From positions 248,496 to 312,495 of the forward strand of contig CAJNDS010002124.1 of assembly GCA_905221605.1 (NCBI GenBank): DNA of 64,000 nucleotides, read 5' to 3'. The notes under the pieces were generated by a model. The model was not told where the DNA came from. It did not search any database and worked only from the letters and a program-made list of their open reading frames with translations. Every line of letters starts with the position of its first letter. Within the stretch, counting starts at the first letter, position 1. This document shows, one piece after another, positions 12,701 to 24,700 of the stretch. The translations under genes and the position numbers were made by a program. The DNA comes from Symbiodinium natans (Eukaryota > Sar > Dinophyceae > Suessiales > Symbiodiniaceae).

Positions 12701-15700
12701 TAAACCCTAAAAACCTTGAGGACCTCGTCATGTACGTGAGCGACTTGTTGAGCTTAGACATCGCCGAGCTGAACGAGTCGCTTGCGGCTCGGCTCTGGTC
12801 GGAGGGTCGGCGACGGTTTAGGGTTTAGGGTTTAGGGTTTAGGGTTTAGGGTTTGGGGTTTAGGGTTTAGGGTTTAGGGCTTCGGGCTTCGGGTTTAGGG
12901 CTTAGGGTTTAGGGTTTAGGGTTGCTGTCGCGTGGCGCAGATGCTTCATCGTGTGTGCTACCGCGGGTGTAGGATGTAGGATGCTAGGGCTTGTGCCATC
13001 AAGGTCGAGGGGCTTAAGCTCCGCCTCCCATTGAAGGGGGGGGGGGGGCGGCCCAGGGTGTGCGTTTAGGGGTTAGGGAGGGTCTAGGGTGCGGGGTTTA
13101 GGGGTTTAGGGGTTTAGGGTTTAGGGTTTAGGGTTTAGGGTTTAAGGAGCCACAACCCTGACATTAGAAGAGTACTGGCGTCAGGGCTCTTAGCAGGAAT
13201 TGGAGAGTCTGGGGCCCTGGCCATGTAGGGAGGTGTTCCAAACCCTAAGCCCCTAGAGCCTGGGCCTAAACCCGAAACCCAAAACCCTACACCCAGAACC
13301 CCTAAACTTACACCCCTACACCCTAAACCTCAACCCTAAAAGCCCAAACCTGGGAAGTCAGAGCAACAGGGGGGGTGGGGGGCTACGAGGGCTCAGAAGG
13401 TTCTTCGGTTCAGAATTTTGTGGGATAACGGTGCGGCTCAGGGTTCAGGCGCTTTAAAGGCTAGGCTGCCCAGTAGTACCCTTATTCCCTTTTTGGGGGG
13501 GTTTAGGTTCCCTGATTAAACCCCTTTAAGCAAAAAAAGGGCACCCTTTTTGAGCCTAGGTTACTGGGCAGCCTAGAAGGTGGTTTAGGAGTCCATTTAG
13601 GAGCTTCAGGGTTCAAGGGAAGTTGGGGGTTTAGAGTTTAGGGTTTTGGGGGTTTAGGGCTTTTTTAGGCCTTTCGCTGTGGGCTTGGTCAAGACAAGTA
13701 TGGTGAAGACCTTGAGAGCTGCATCGAGCCAAGATACAAAATCTGGTGGAGCACGCTTTTCGCCCTGCACTCCTTTGCAGAGACTTGGGCCCGAACATGA
13801 GACCAACGCCCTCGAACCTAAATCTCATGCCCTCAACTCTCAGCCGAAACCCCCAGCCCCTAAACCCTAAACCCCCCCCAAACCCCTAGACTCTAAACCC
13901 CAAACCCCTAAGCCCTAACCCGACACCCCCTAATCCTAAGCCCCAAAAACCTTAGGCTCCAGTTCAGCGCGTGGCCTTTTGTTTAGAGTTGCGGTCGTTG
14001 GTACAAGTCTCTGGAGATGCCCAAAACCTCTCAACAGGGTTTAGGGTTTAGGGTTTAGGGTTTAGGCCTGGAAACCTGAAGCCCTGAAGCCCTGGAACCC
14101 TTAAACCCTTAAACCCTGAAGCACCAAAAAACCCCTCAACCCCCTAAAACCCCCTAAGCCCTAAAACCCCTAAACCCAAAGCCACGACATTTTGAGAAGC
14201 TGTGGGGACTTTAACCCTAAACCCTGAACCCTGAACCCTGAACCCTTGACCCTAAACCCTAAACCCTACCTAAGCCCCAAACCCCAAACCCCAAACCCCA
14301 AACCCCAAACCCCAAACCCCAAACCCCAAACCCCAAACCCCAAACCCCAAACCCCAAACCCCAAACCCCAACCCCAAACCCCCAACCCCAAACCCCAAAC
14401 CCCAAACCCCAAACCCCAAACCCCAAACCCCAAACCCTAAACCCTAAACCCTAAACCCTAACCCTAAACCCTAAACCCTAAACCCTAAACCCTAAACCCT
14501 AAACCCTAAACCCTAAACCCCCAAACAGTACCCCAAGCAGAAACCCCGACATGTTGAGAAGCTTGGAGACTTGGAGCCTTGGGGGGTGGTAGGCTTGATG
14601 CTGGACGAGCCCGGCGGTGACGAGGCAGCCGAGTCGGCTGAGGCGCCAGCCCTAAACCCAAAAACCGTAAACCCTAACTAAACCCCTAAAACCCTCAAAC
14701 CCTCAAACCCTAAAACCTAGAACCCTAGAGCCCTAGAGCCCTAGAACCCTAAAACCCTAAAACCCTAAAACCCTAAAACCCTAAAGCCCTAAAGCCCTAA
14801 AACCCTAAACCCTTAAACCCTCAAACCCTTAAGCCCTTAACTAGACTTAAAAGCCGGAAAGCCCTACTGCCCAAACCCAGTCATTGGTGCTTATCAGTCA
14901 GGCCTCCGAGCGCCGTGCCCCGCGCGAGGCGTCGAGGACGTTGAGCTGGAGGTCGCAGCTTGGGTCAGATGATTGCCAGACTCTTGAGAGTTGTGTTTTG
15001 GAAGGGGGGGGGTCTAGGGTTTAGGGTTTAGGGTTTAGGGTTTAGGGCCCTAGGGTTTAGGTGGGGAAAAGCATTCGGGGCTTAGAGGTAGGAAGGTAAT
15101 TTGCGGGTCCTTTCTTGGTCACTGTAAACCCTGAGCCCTAAGCCCTAAGCCTTAAGCCTTAAGCCCTAAGCCCTAAGCCCTAAGCCCTAAGCCCTAAGCC
15201 CTAAGCCCTAAGCCCTAAGCCCTAAGCCCTAAGCCCTAAGCCCTAAGCCCTAAGCCCTAAACCCTAAACCCCTTCTTGTGTCGTCTTTTTTCTTTGTGAG
15301 CCAGCAGAGTCTAGGAGAGAGGGGATGCTGCACGAACCCAGCCTCGGCCCCGGAAGCCCCCTTTTACCCTAAAAACGTAGAAATCTCCCCCCGCTCCCCG
15401 CCCAGCCCCTGCTAGGGTTTAGGGTTTAGGGTTTAGGGTTTAGGATGGTTTAGGGTTTAGGGTTTAGGGTTTAGGGTTTAGGATCGTTTTCGAGGTGTGT
15501 TCACGCGTGTATGCGTAGACTTACCGGTTTAGGGTTTAGGGTTTTTTCGCTCGACTGGCAAGGTCCCTCTTCCTTCTGAACCAGCACCGTGGCTGCGTAG
15601 ATTGAAAACTGTGAACCGACGCCCTCAGACTGAGACTAAGACAGTTTGGAGATGCTGCAATCAAGTAGGTTTAGGGTTTAGGGTTTAGGGTTTAGGGTTT

Positions 15701-17368
15701 AGGGTTTAGGGTTTAAGAAATGTACGGCTGGGGTCATACTAGTACTAGGCAGTCATGAAACCCAAGGGAGCCACCCAAAAGAAGCACCACGGCCCACTAA
15801 GCTTTAACAAGCTGCACCCATGAATAGCCCTGTACACCCTAAACCTTAAACCCTAAACTAAATCATAAACCCGAAACGCATGAATAGTCCCTTCTTCTGG
15901 GCGCGCTCTGTGTGTTTTTTTTGTTGCGCTCCGATGGTTTAGGGTGTAGCGTTTAGGTCTTTTTGGTGCTTTTGTGGCTGCTTCCGTGGTGAAGGCACCC
16001 TCCCCAAAAGCCTAAAGCGCTCTGAATCCCAACGGCTTGCGAAGCCCGAAAGCCTCCCACACAAACCCCTGTCCCCCTCCCCCCCAAAAAGCTCAGAATC
16101 GTTCAGCCTTAGCCGAAACCCTGCAACCCGCAACCCTAATCCTTAAACCCACCCTACACCCTAAACCCTAACCCTACACCCCAAACCGAGGATCTTCCAA
16201 AGCTGCCGGAGCTTGGAGGACGGGGTCCCGGGAACATCTCCGAAACCGGCGCTAAGCCATCCCCCCTTCAAAACCCCCGAAGCCCCAAATGAGCACCCAA
16301 AAAAAGAACCAACCCCTCAAAACTCTAAACCTCTAAACCTCTAAACCCTAAACCCTAAACCCTAAACCCTAAACCCTAAACCCTAAACCCTAAACCCTAA
16401 ACCCTAAACCCTAAACCCCCTGAACCCTGAGTTCTCAAGCCAAACAAACACCCTAAGCAATGGCCTCCCAGAGTCCCAACATGGCCTCCAAGAGGGGCGT
16501 TGTCAGCCCCGACATGGCCTCCAAGACCCATTAGGGTTTAGGGTTTAGGGTTTAGGGTTTAGGGTTTACGGTTTAGGGTTTAGGGTTTAGGGTTTAGGGT
16601 TTAGGGAACATAGTCTGCAAGAGGGGTGAACTCTAAACTACTCGAAACCTCAAACCCTAATCCTTCTAAAACCCTAAACCCCGAAATCCCCCCGAAGTCC
16701 CCAAAAGCCCCCCAACAGCCCCCCAAGAAGCCCCCAAACCCTAAACCCTAAACCCTAAGCCCTAAACCCTAAACCTTGAACCCTATACCCTAAACCCTAA
16801 ACCCTAAACCCTAAACCCTAAACCCTAAACCCTAAACCCCCCAACTCCCAAAGGTCCTCGAGCCGCTGGCGCGGCCACTTCTGCTGCGCCGGCTGCCGGC
16901 GCGCCTGGGCGCAAGGCGGGCTTCGGGTTGGCAGGGGTTGGGGTTTAAGGTTTAGGGTTTAGGGTTTAGGGTTTCGGGTTTAGGGTTGAGGGTTGAGGGT
17001 TGAGGGTTTTGGTTTTTAGGGTTTAGGGTTGAGGGCTTAGGGTTGAGGGTTTTGGTGTTTAGGGTTGAGGGTTGAGGGTTTTGGTGTTTAGGGTTGAGGG
17101 CTAAGGGTTGAGGGGTTTTGGGGTGTAGGGTTGAGGGTTTCGGGTTTGGGGGTTTAGGGTTTAGGGTTGAGGGGGTTTAGGGTTTGGGGGTGAGGGATTA
17201 GGAGGCTTGAGGGCTTAGGATGTTTTAGGGTTTGGGGTCTTGGGGTACTGGCGGTTTGGGGGTTGGGGTTCAGGGTTTTTTGCGTTTTAGGTGTCAGTTC
17301 TCTTTTTTGTCTTTTCATTGTTGGGGGGTTGGGGTTCAGGGCGAGGGCTACCCTAATAGCCCTAAAAA

Positions 17369-17436
<68 letters not shown>

Positions 17437-20400
17437 ATCCTCAATCCTCAACCCTCAACCCTGAACCCTAAACCCTAAACCCTAAACCCTAACCCCTAAC
17501 CCCTAAACCGCTTCCTTGCCTCCGGGCAGGTTGCGGGCGCTGCCTCCTCCTGTGCCGGCGCAGCCAGCTGTTTGGGAGCCCGTCTTCTCATCAGGCCCGA
17601 ACCCTAGAGCCGCAAAAAACCGTTGGAGGAGGCCCGTGCATCCTAAACCCTAAACCCTAAACCCTAAACCCTAAACCCTAAACCCTAAACCCTAAACCCT
17701 AAACCCTAAACCCTAAACCCTAAACCCTAAACCCTAAACCCCCAAACCCCAAGCCCTACGCCCTAAACCCCCAAGCCCCAAACCCTTGAAGGCGGCAGCA
17801 CCTACAGTGATGATCCCGCGAGCCAACCGTCGAGAGGCAGGCCGCAGCTGTGTTTAGGGTTTAGGGTTCAGGGTTTCGTTTTAGGGTTCAGGCTTTTGGT
17901 TTAGGGTTTTTGGGTTTTCGGGTTTTAGGGTTCAGGGTTTAGGGTTCAGGGCTTTGGGTTAAGGTTTTTGGGTTTTGGGTTTAGGGTTGAGGGGCCTGGT
18001 GCGGTTTCGTTCAGGTGCAAGACCCCTGGGCCGGGACACGAAAAGCAGGGTCGTTCATGCATCCTTCTGAACCGCAACCCTCTTTGGGGTGAGTTTACTT
18101 CGGCTGAGGGGGCAGGGTTTAGGGTTAACCTCGTCAGTCCCGAGACGCTTGAAGCAAGTTTCCAGTCGTTGGTTTTGTTGCGAACTTCACAAACCTCACA
18201 AACCTCAAGACCCCCAATAAACGTCACAAACCCCACGAATCAACGTCACAATTTTATAAGCAAGTGCAAGCCTCATAAACCTCAGAGACCCCCCCCCAAT
18301 AAGCCCTATACAAAGCTCAAGCAGCTTGAAATGACAAGTCGATTTCCCTATCCCCCCCTTCCCTGCTCCCCCCCACAACAAAAAATGGAAAACAAAAGCT
18401 ATATATATATATATGTATATACACATGAAAAAGCAAGGAAAAGGAGAACAAGAACTCTGAAATCCCAGGCGATCTCGATTGGGAGGAGGACCTGGAGGCT
18501 CCAGAGGCCGAAGCACCCGAAGCCCAAGAAGCCCTGAGCCCTAAAAAGCCTCCACCCTATGAACCCCTAAGCCCCTAAACCCTAAACCCCAAACCCTAAA
18601 CCCTAAACCCTAAACTCTAAACCCTAAATCCTAAACCCTAAGCCCTAAACCCTACACCCTGAACAAAGAACCGAGCAAACCCCAAGAGCAGGCTTCAAAC
18701 GAGCAAGCGCACGCCGAACATCCCCGAGACGCCCCAATCACATCCAGGAAACAGCACCACACACACACAACTAACCTGCAGAACCCTCCCAAAGCAACTC
18801 CTGAAAGGTAGAGGGTTTAGGGTCCCCTCCTTCCCCCCCCCTCCCCCCCCCACCTACTAACCCTCAGCAACCCTTACAGCACCACAAAGTAGGAGAGACA
18901 CTTACTGCTCGAGGCATCACTGCGGGCGCAGTTGCTGAGGCGGCTGGGCGACCGCCAGGTCCGGGGGCGGCTAAGGGCTTAGGGTTTTGGGTTTAGGGTT
19001 TAGGGTTTGGGGTTTAGGGTTTAGGGTTTAGGGTTTAGGGTTTAATTAGGGGTCACTTGGAAGCTCGGCTGGCTTAGTAAGTCTCCTTCGTACCCCCCTT
19101 ATAAACCGTCTAAGCATCCCCATAAGCAAACCGACTAACCCTAGTTACTAAGTCAAAAGGGCTTCCAAGTCAGGGTTTGAGGTCTAGTGCGGGTTTGGGT
19201 TCAGGCTTTGGGGCTTACGGAGCCTTAAAGGCAGGGGGGGCGGGGTTCCGATGATCGCGAAACCCGAAACCCTAGTCTAGGGTTTTGGGTTTCGGAAATT
19301 GGGTTTAGGGCTTTGCGTTGAGGGTTGAGGGTTTAGGGTGTAGGATTTTTTGGGTGTATGGTTTAGGGTTTAGGGTTACGTGTGTTGGATTTAGGGTTTA
19401 GGGTCTTGCTGGAGTTTCCTGAGCCTTCGAGTGGCAGGACACCTGCGTGCTGCTGGCGGCCAGCCTGCTGCGGTCTTGTCTGCAGGCCCTTGTCCCCGAC
19501 TTCTACATCCCAACGACTCCACAACCCTCAACCCTGACCCCTTAAACCCTAAACCCCAAACCCCAAACCGTAAACCCCAAAACCTAGACCCCCAAGCCCC
19601 AAACCCTAAACCTCAAACCCCAAACCCCAAACCCCAAACCCAAAACCCCAAACCCCAAGCCCCAACACCCTAAACCCTAAACCGATCAAGGGCAGTTTGC
19701 ATCCCTTCTAGTTCTTCACTAGGTAGTCCCATGATGATCAGTATCGTGATTGTGAGTAGTAGCAAGGTTGTTCTACAAGCACGTGTCATTATGATCCGCA
19801 TTCTTCCCTATAAACCCTCAACCCGAAACCTAAACCCCATCCCTAAACCCTAAACCCTAAACCCTAAGCCCTAAACCCTAAACCTTATTCCCGAAACCCG
19901 AAACCCTAAACCCTAATCCCGAAACCCTAAACCCTATACCCTGAACAACGAACCGAGCAAACCCTGCCCCCCCCCTCTCCTTACCCTAAACCCAAAACCC
20001 TAAACCCTAAGCCCTAAACCCTAAACCCTAAACCCGAAACGCTAAACCCTAAAACATCCGGAGGTCAGCAACCTCATACCCCAAGGGCTCCTCGGCTGAG
20101 AGTGCCAGGGGTGTAGGGGTTTGGGGTTTAGGGTTTAGGAGTTTGGGGTTTAGGGTTTAGGGGTTTGGGGTTTAGGGTTTAGGGGTTTGGGGTTTAGGGT
20201 TTAGGGATTCAGGGTGCAGGGTAGAGGGCTTGCGGTTTAGGACTTAGGGTCTAGGGTTTGGGGCTTGGGGTTTAGGTTCTAGGGCTTGGGGTTGGGGTTG
20301 GTGTTCAATGTTTCCTTGCTGGTCAAGGTCTGGCGCTGGGATTGGAGTTTGGGTTCAGGGTTCAAGGCTGCCAACCCTGCGTCCGAAACCCGGAACCCCC

Positions 20401-21747
20401 AACGTTTCAAAGGGGTTCAGGGTTTGGGGTGTAGGGTTTCGAGGTTTGAGGGTTTGCGAGGCCGTTTTTCGAAAGCCTCAAACAAGCGCTAAGCGTGATT
20501 GGGCATGGTCTCGCCCAAAGCCCGGTGCCCCTGAAAGTTGACCCTGCAAGCCCTACACCTTAAACCCTAAACCATAAACCCCAAACCCTAAACCCTAAGC
20601 CCGAAGCCCGAAACCCTAAACCATGAACCCGAAACCCCAAACCCTAAACCTCTTTGAGGCTTTTGGTGCAGGCGGGGCTTCTGCCCCCGGCGCCCAGCGA
20701 CAAAGCCGAGCCAGGGCCTCCCCTGGAGGCCACTGCTTCTTTTTTGGTAGGGTTTAGGGTTTAGGGTTTAAGGTTTAGGGTTTAGGGTTTAGGGCTTAGG
20801 GTTTAAAATAGGGTTTAGGGTTTAGGGTTCGGGGTTTAGGGTTTAGGGTTTGCTGTGAAGTGGCGCAGAAGCTGTGAAGGTTGGCATGCGGACTCGCTTC
20901 GAGAGCTTCGTGACATGCGAAGAGCAGCCATGGCCCGATAGTGGAGGGCCATCTAACACTGACACTTTTCTCCCACCCCACGCCGTCTCAGGCGGCAAAA
21001 ACACCCAAACCTACTCCTCTTAGGGTCGGAACTCAAGCCACTTCGCTTCCAAAAACTTCTGCCGTTCCAGGGGGTCTCGTGCCAGGGGGTCTGTAGGGGG
21101 AGAGAAATGTCAGGCAGTCCCGGTCCCAGTTTGGCCCCCTTTCCCTCGGAGCTTCGGGTGGGGTCTTAGGGAGTGTCAGGGGTCCCGGGCACGTTCCACA
21201 AAAAGATTGAGGTAAGGTAGGTCCCAGAAAGGTCTCGGAAAAGTGCAAAACGCAGGAGGTCGGCCGAGGTCGAGGGACTTTTTTTTTTTTTTCTTTTCTT
21301 GTTTTTGCTTTTTTTACTGCTGAGTTTAGGGGTTTAGGGTTAGGGTGTAGGGTTTAGGGGCTACTGCTTCTGTTTTGGTTATTTAGGGTCTAGGGTTTAG
21401 GGAGCCAGGTTTTTTTTTGGGGGGGGGGGGGAGTTCCTTATGGCTTTTCGGGTGTAGGTTTCGGGGCGTTAGGGCTTTTAGGGGCCAGTTCACGTTTCCA
21501 GGGTTAGGGTGTCAAAAACTTTCGCTTAGGGGCATTAGGGTTCTAAAGTTGTTGTGCATTTCTTGCTGTGATGTGTGCCGCCAGAGGTGCTGCTGGCAGC
21601 GTCCAAGAGCCTGCAGCAGCATGCAGAGATGCGGATCGTCGCGGTGCAGGCTCTAAACATCCAACCTAAAACCATGAAGCCTGCACCTGAAACCCTCAAC
21701 CCTAAACCCTAAACCCTCAACCCTATATAAACTTGCAGAATTACAGG

Positions 21748-21792
<45 letters not shown>

Positions 21793-24700
21793 AAAAAAAA
21801 ACAACCTTCCGCATAACAACCCCACAATCCTGATTCGGTTCTCTGAATCGGGTGAATCTGGGTCCCCTTTGTGGGTACCGGAACCCCTAAAGCCCCTAAA
21901 CTAGACCCCTAAACCCCTAAACCCCTAAACCCCTAAACCCCTAAACCCCCAAACCCCTAAACCCCTAAACCCCTACACCCCTAAACCCCTAAACCCCTAA
22001 ACCCTAAACCCTACGCCTAAAGGGGCTGCACCCGGAAAACCCTAAGCCCTAAATTAGTGGCTCGCTCTGAAAGCTCGAAGGCCCAACCCGACACTGCCTT
22101 CCCAGGCTCTCTGCCGCTTGTGCTTCGACGTCGCATTCACGCCGCAGGCCTGGGTGCACCCTAAACCCTAAACCCTAAACCCTAAACCCCAAACCCTAAA
22201 CCCTAAACCCTAAACCCTAAACCCCAAACCCTAAACCCTAAACCCTGAACCCTGAACCCTAAACCCGAATCCCCATTTCCGAGACCCTAAACCCTGAACC
22301 TCAAAAACAAATAGAAGAACCAACCTCCCAGCAGAAGCCAGTGCGCCCAATGTAAGGCTTGCAGGGCCCCGAACCAAGAGTTTCGCGGCTTCGTATTTCA
22401 AGGCTTCCAACTCTCGGCCGCAGGCCCAAAGCCCCAAAACCTTAACTCCTAAACCCCAAGCCCGAAATCCTCAACCCTGAGCCCTGAACCCTAACCCTAA
22501 ACCCTGAACCATAAACACCCCTGAGCCCTAAGCCCTAAACCCTAAACCCGAACCCCTCTATACATGCACTTCGAGTAGCCCTGAGCCCTCCAGCCCTTCA
22601 TACCTCTTCAGCTCGAAGTTGCTGAACTTCGAGCTGGGTTGCGACCCCCTAACCCTGCAAAAACCCGTAAACCCGATATGGGCTTAGGGTTTAGGGTTTT
22701 GGCTTTTGGGTTTAGGGTCAGCCCAAAAGTCCTGGACCTTCCAAAAAGATCCGAAGCCCTAAGATCCCGAATATCCTAGAAGCTAAAAAAACGCCTTTAA
22801 AAGCCCTGAGCCCCACTGTGCAGGCACGCAGCTTGAGCGGCAGCCGCGAGACACTGGGACGGAACTTAGGGTTTAGGGTTCAAGGTTTAGGCTGTAGCAA
22901 AACCCGGAAACCCTCAACCCTAACGGCTGAACGGGCTTCAGGCTTCAGGGTTTAGGGTTTGGAGCCTCAACGCCTCAACTCCCAACCCTAAACCCTAAAT
23001 CCCTGGGCTAGCGGCAGTAATTAGGGTGTTCAGGTTGGGGGAGTTTGAAGCTTAGGTGTTTGAATTCAGACCCCGAAAGGCTTCGGTGCAGCCTCTTACA
23101 AACCCTAAACCCTAAACATCCGAAATATGGGCCCTTCATCTGGGTACCTTATATACACTCTACATCATAAAGGCCCCATAACTTCGGATCCCTCTAACCA
23201 AGAGGTAAGGGACCACCACTAGTAGGGTTTAGGGTTTAGGGTTTAGGGTTTAGGGTTTAGGGTTTAGGGTTTAGGGTTTAGGGTTTAGGGTTTAGGGTTT
23301 AAGGGACTAGTGGCCCATGGTTCAAACCTTAGGCTTAAAGATCCTGCAGTCTGCCATTCAAGAGCTTGGGCTTATGGGCTTTAGGCGTAAGGGATCAGGG
23401 TGTCTGCGGTCCAGGGGTTTAGGGTTTAGGGTTTAGGGTTTAGGGTTTAGGGTTTAGGGTTTAGGGTTTAGGGTTTAGGGTTTAGGGTACAGGGTTTAGG
23501 CTTTGGGGGTTTGGAGTGTTGGGGTTTGCGGCTCGGAGGCTTCTCCCCCCTTCCCCCCCCCCGAACCCCAAGCCCTTTGGCGGCACCTCTTCATGGCTCT
23601 AGACGTGGTACCGATTCGGAGTAGCTGTGGGTTTAGATGTTGATCTTTGAGTTTAGGGTTTCGGGTTAGTTTAGGGTTTAGGGTTTAGGCTTTAGGGTTT
23701 AGGGTTTAGGGAGGGTTTAGGCTTTAGGGTTTAGGGTTAGTTTAAGGTCTAGGGTTAGTTTAGGGTTAAAAGGAAAGGTCCAAAGAGTTTTCAGCCCCAA
23801 GCCTGGACTTCGGAAATCAGCGCCAGCCACCCTGCAGCCATTCCTCACCCCTGAGCCCTTAAACCCTTCAACCTTCAACCTTCAAGGTTTAGGATTTAGG
23901 GTTTAGGGTTTAGGGAAGCCCTTTCTTCTAACCCTGGAAAAACCCCATGCGCGGCTGATGGACGGCAGAGATAGTTAGGCAGGCCTCATCTACATCAAGC
24001 TGGAGCTGCGCAGGGTCCAAGGTGCCACCTTGCTGTCTGGGCGCAATATCCCCATGCCTCGCTGCGAGTGGAAAGCAGATTGCTATCGCGCTGGAAGGTT
24101 CGAGATGGGGCAATACGAAAACGCCCTTTGCACCACAGCTCGTGATTTTAACCTTACGTCCTAACAACCCTTCATCCCCTAAACCCGAAAACCCTTCAAC
24201 CCTAAGCCCTTAAACCCTTAAACCCCTTCATCCTCTGAATCATACAGCTTCAGAAGCCCCAAACCCTGAAAACCCTAAAACCCTTCAACCCTAAGCCAAA
24301 CCTGTAACCCTAAACCCTAAACCCTAAACCCTAAACCCGAAACCCTAAACCCTAAATCCGAAACCCTAAACCCTAAGCCCTAAACCCCCAAGGTGGAGGG
24401 AGGAGCCGCTGGCGAACATCGCCGCCGCCCTCCGCTCGGCGGCCGAGCAGGTGCCTGGGGGGGGAGAGGTCACAGGTTGATGCGCTTCATGGGGTTAACG
24501 GTATAGAGCTTGGGGCTTAGGGGTTAGGGTTTAGGGTTGTAGCAAGGTAGTTCCTTTAACTGGGGTCCCTTTTCGGGTCCTGTTAAGTGTGCGCTTGGAA
24601 ATTTCGGCTTCGCCGCAAACCCTAAACCCTAAGCCCTAAACCCTAAACCCTAAAACCCAAACCGCAGAACTTGGTTGGAGTAATCTGTCGGAGACCATCC

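Noticed and set aside
14246..14440. Open frames rich in [11 protein letters not shown] and similar (also 17232-17478, 38000-38067, 29497-29691, 29880-30149)
   Set aside because: They are translations of CCCTAAA-type or minisatellite repeats and have no independent coding signal.
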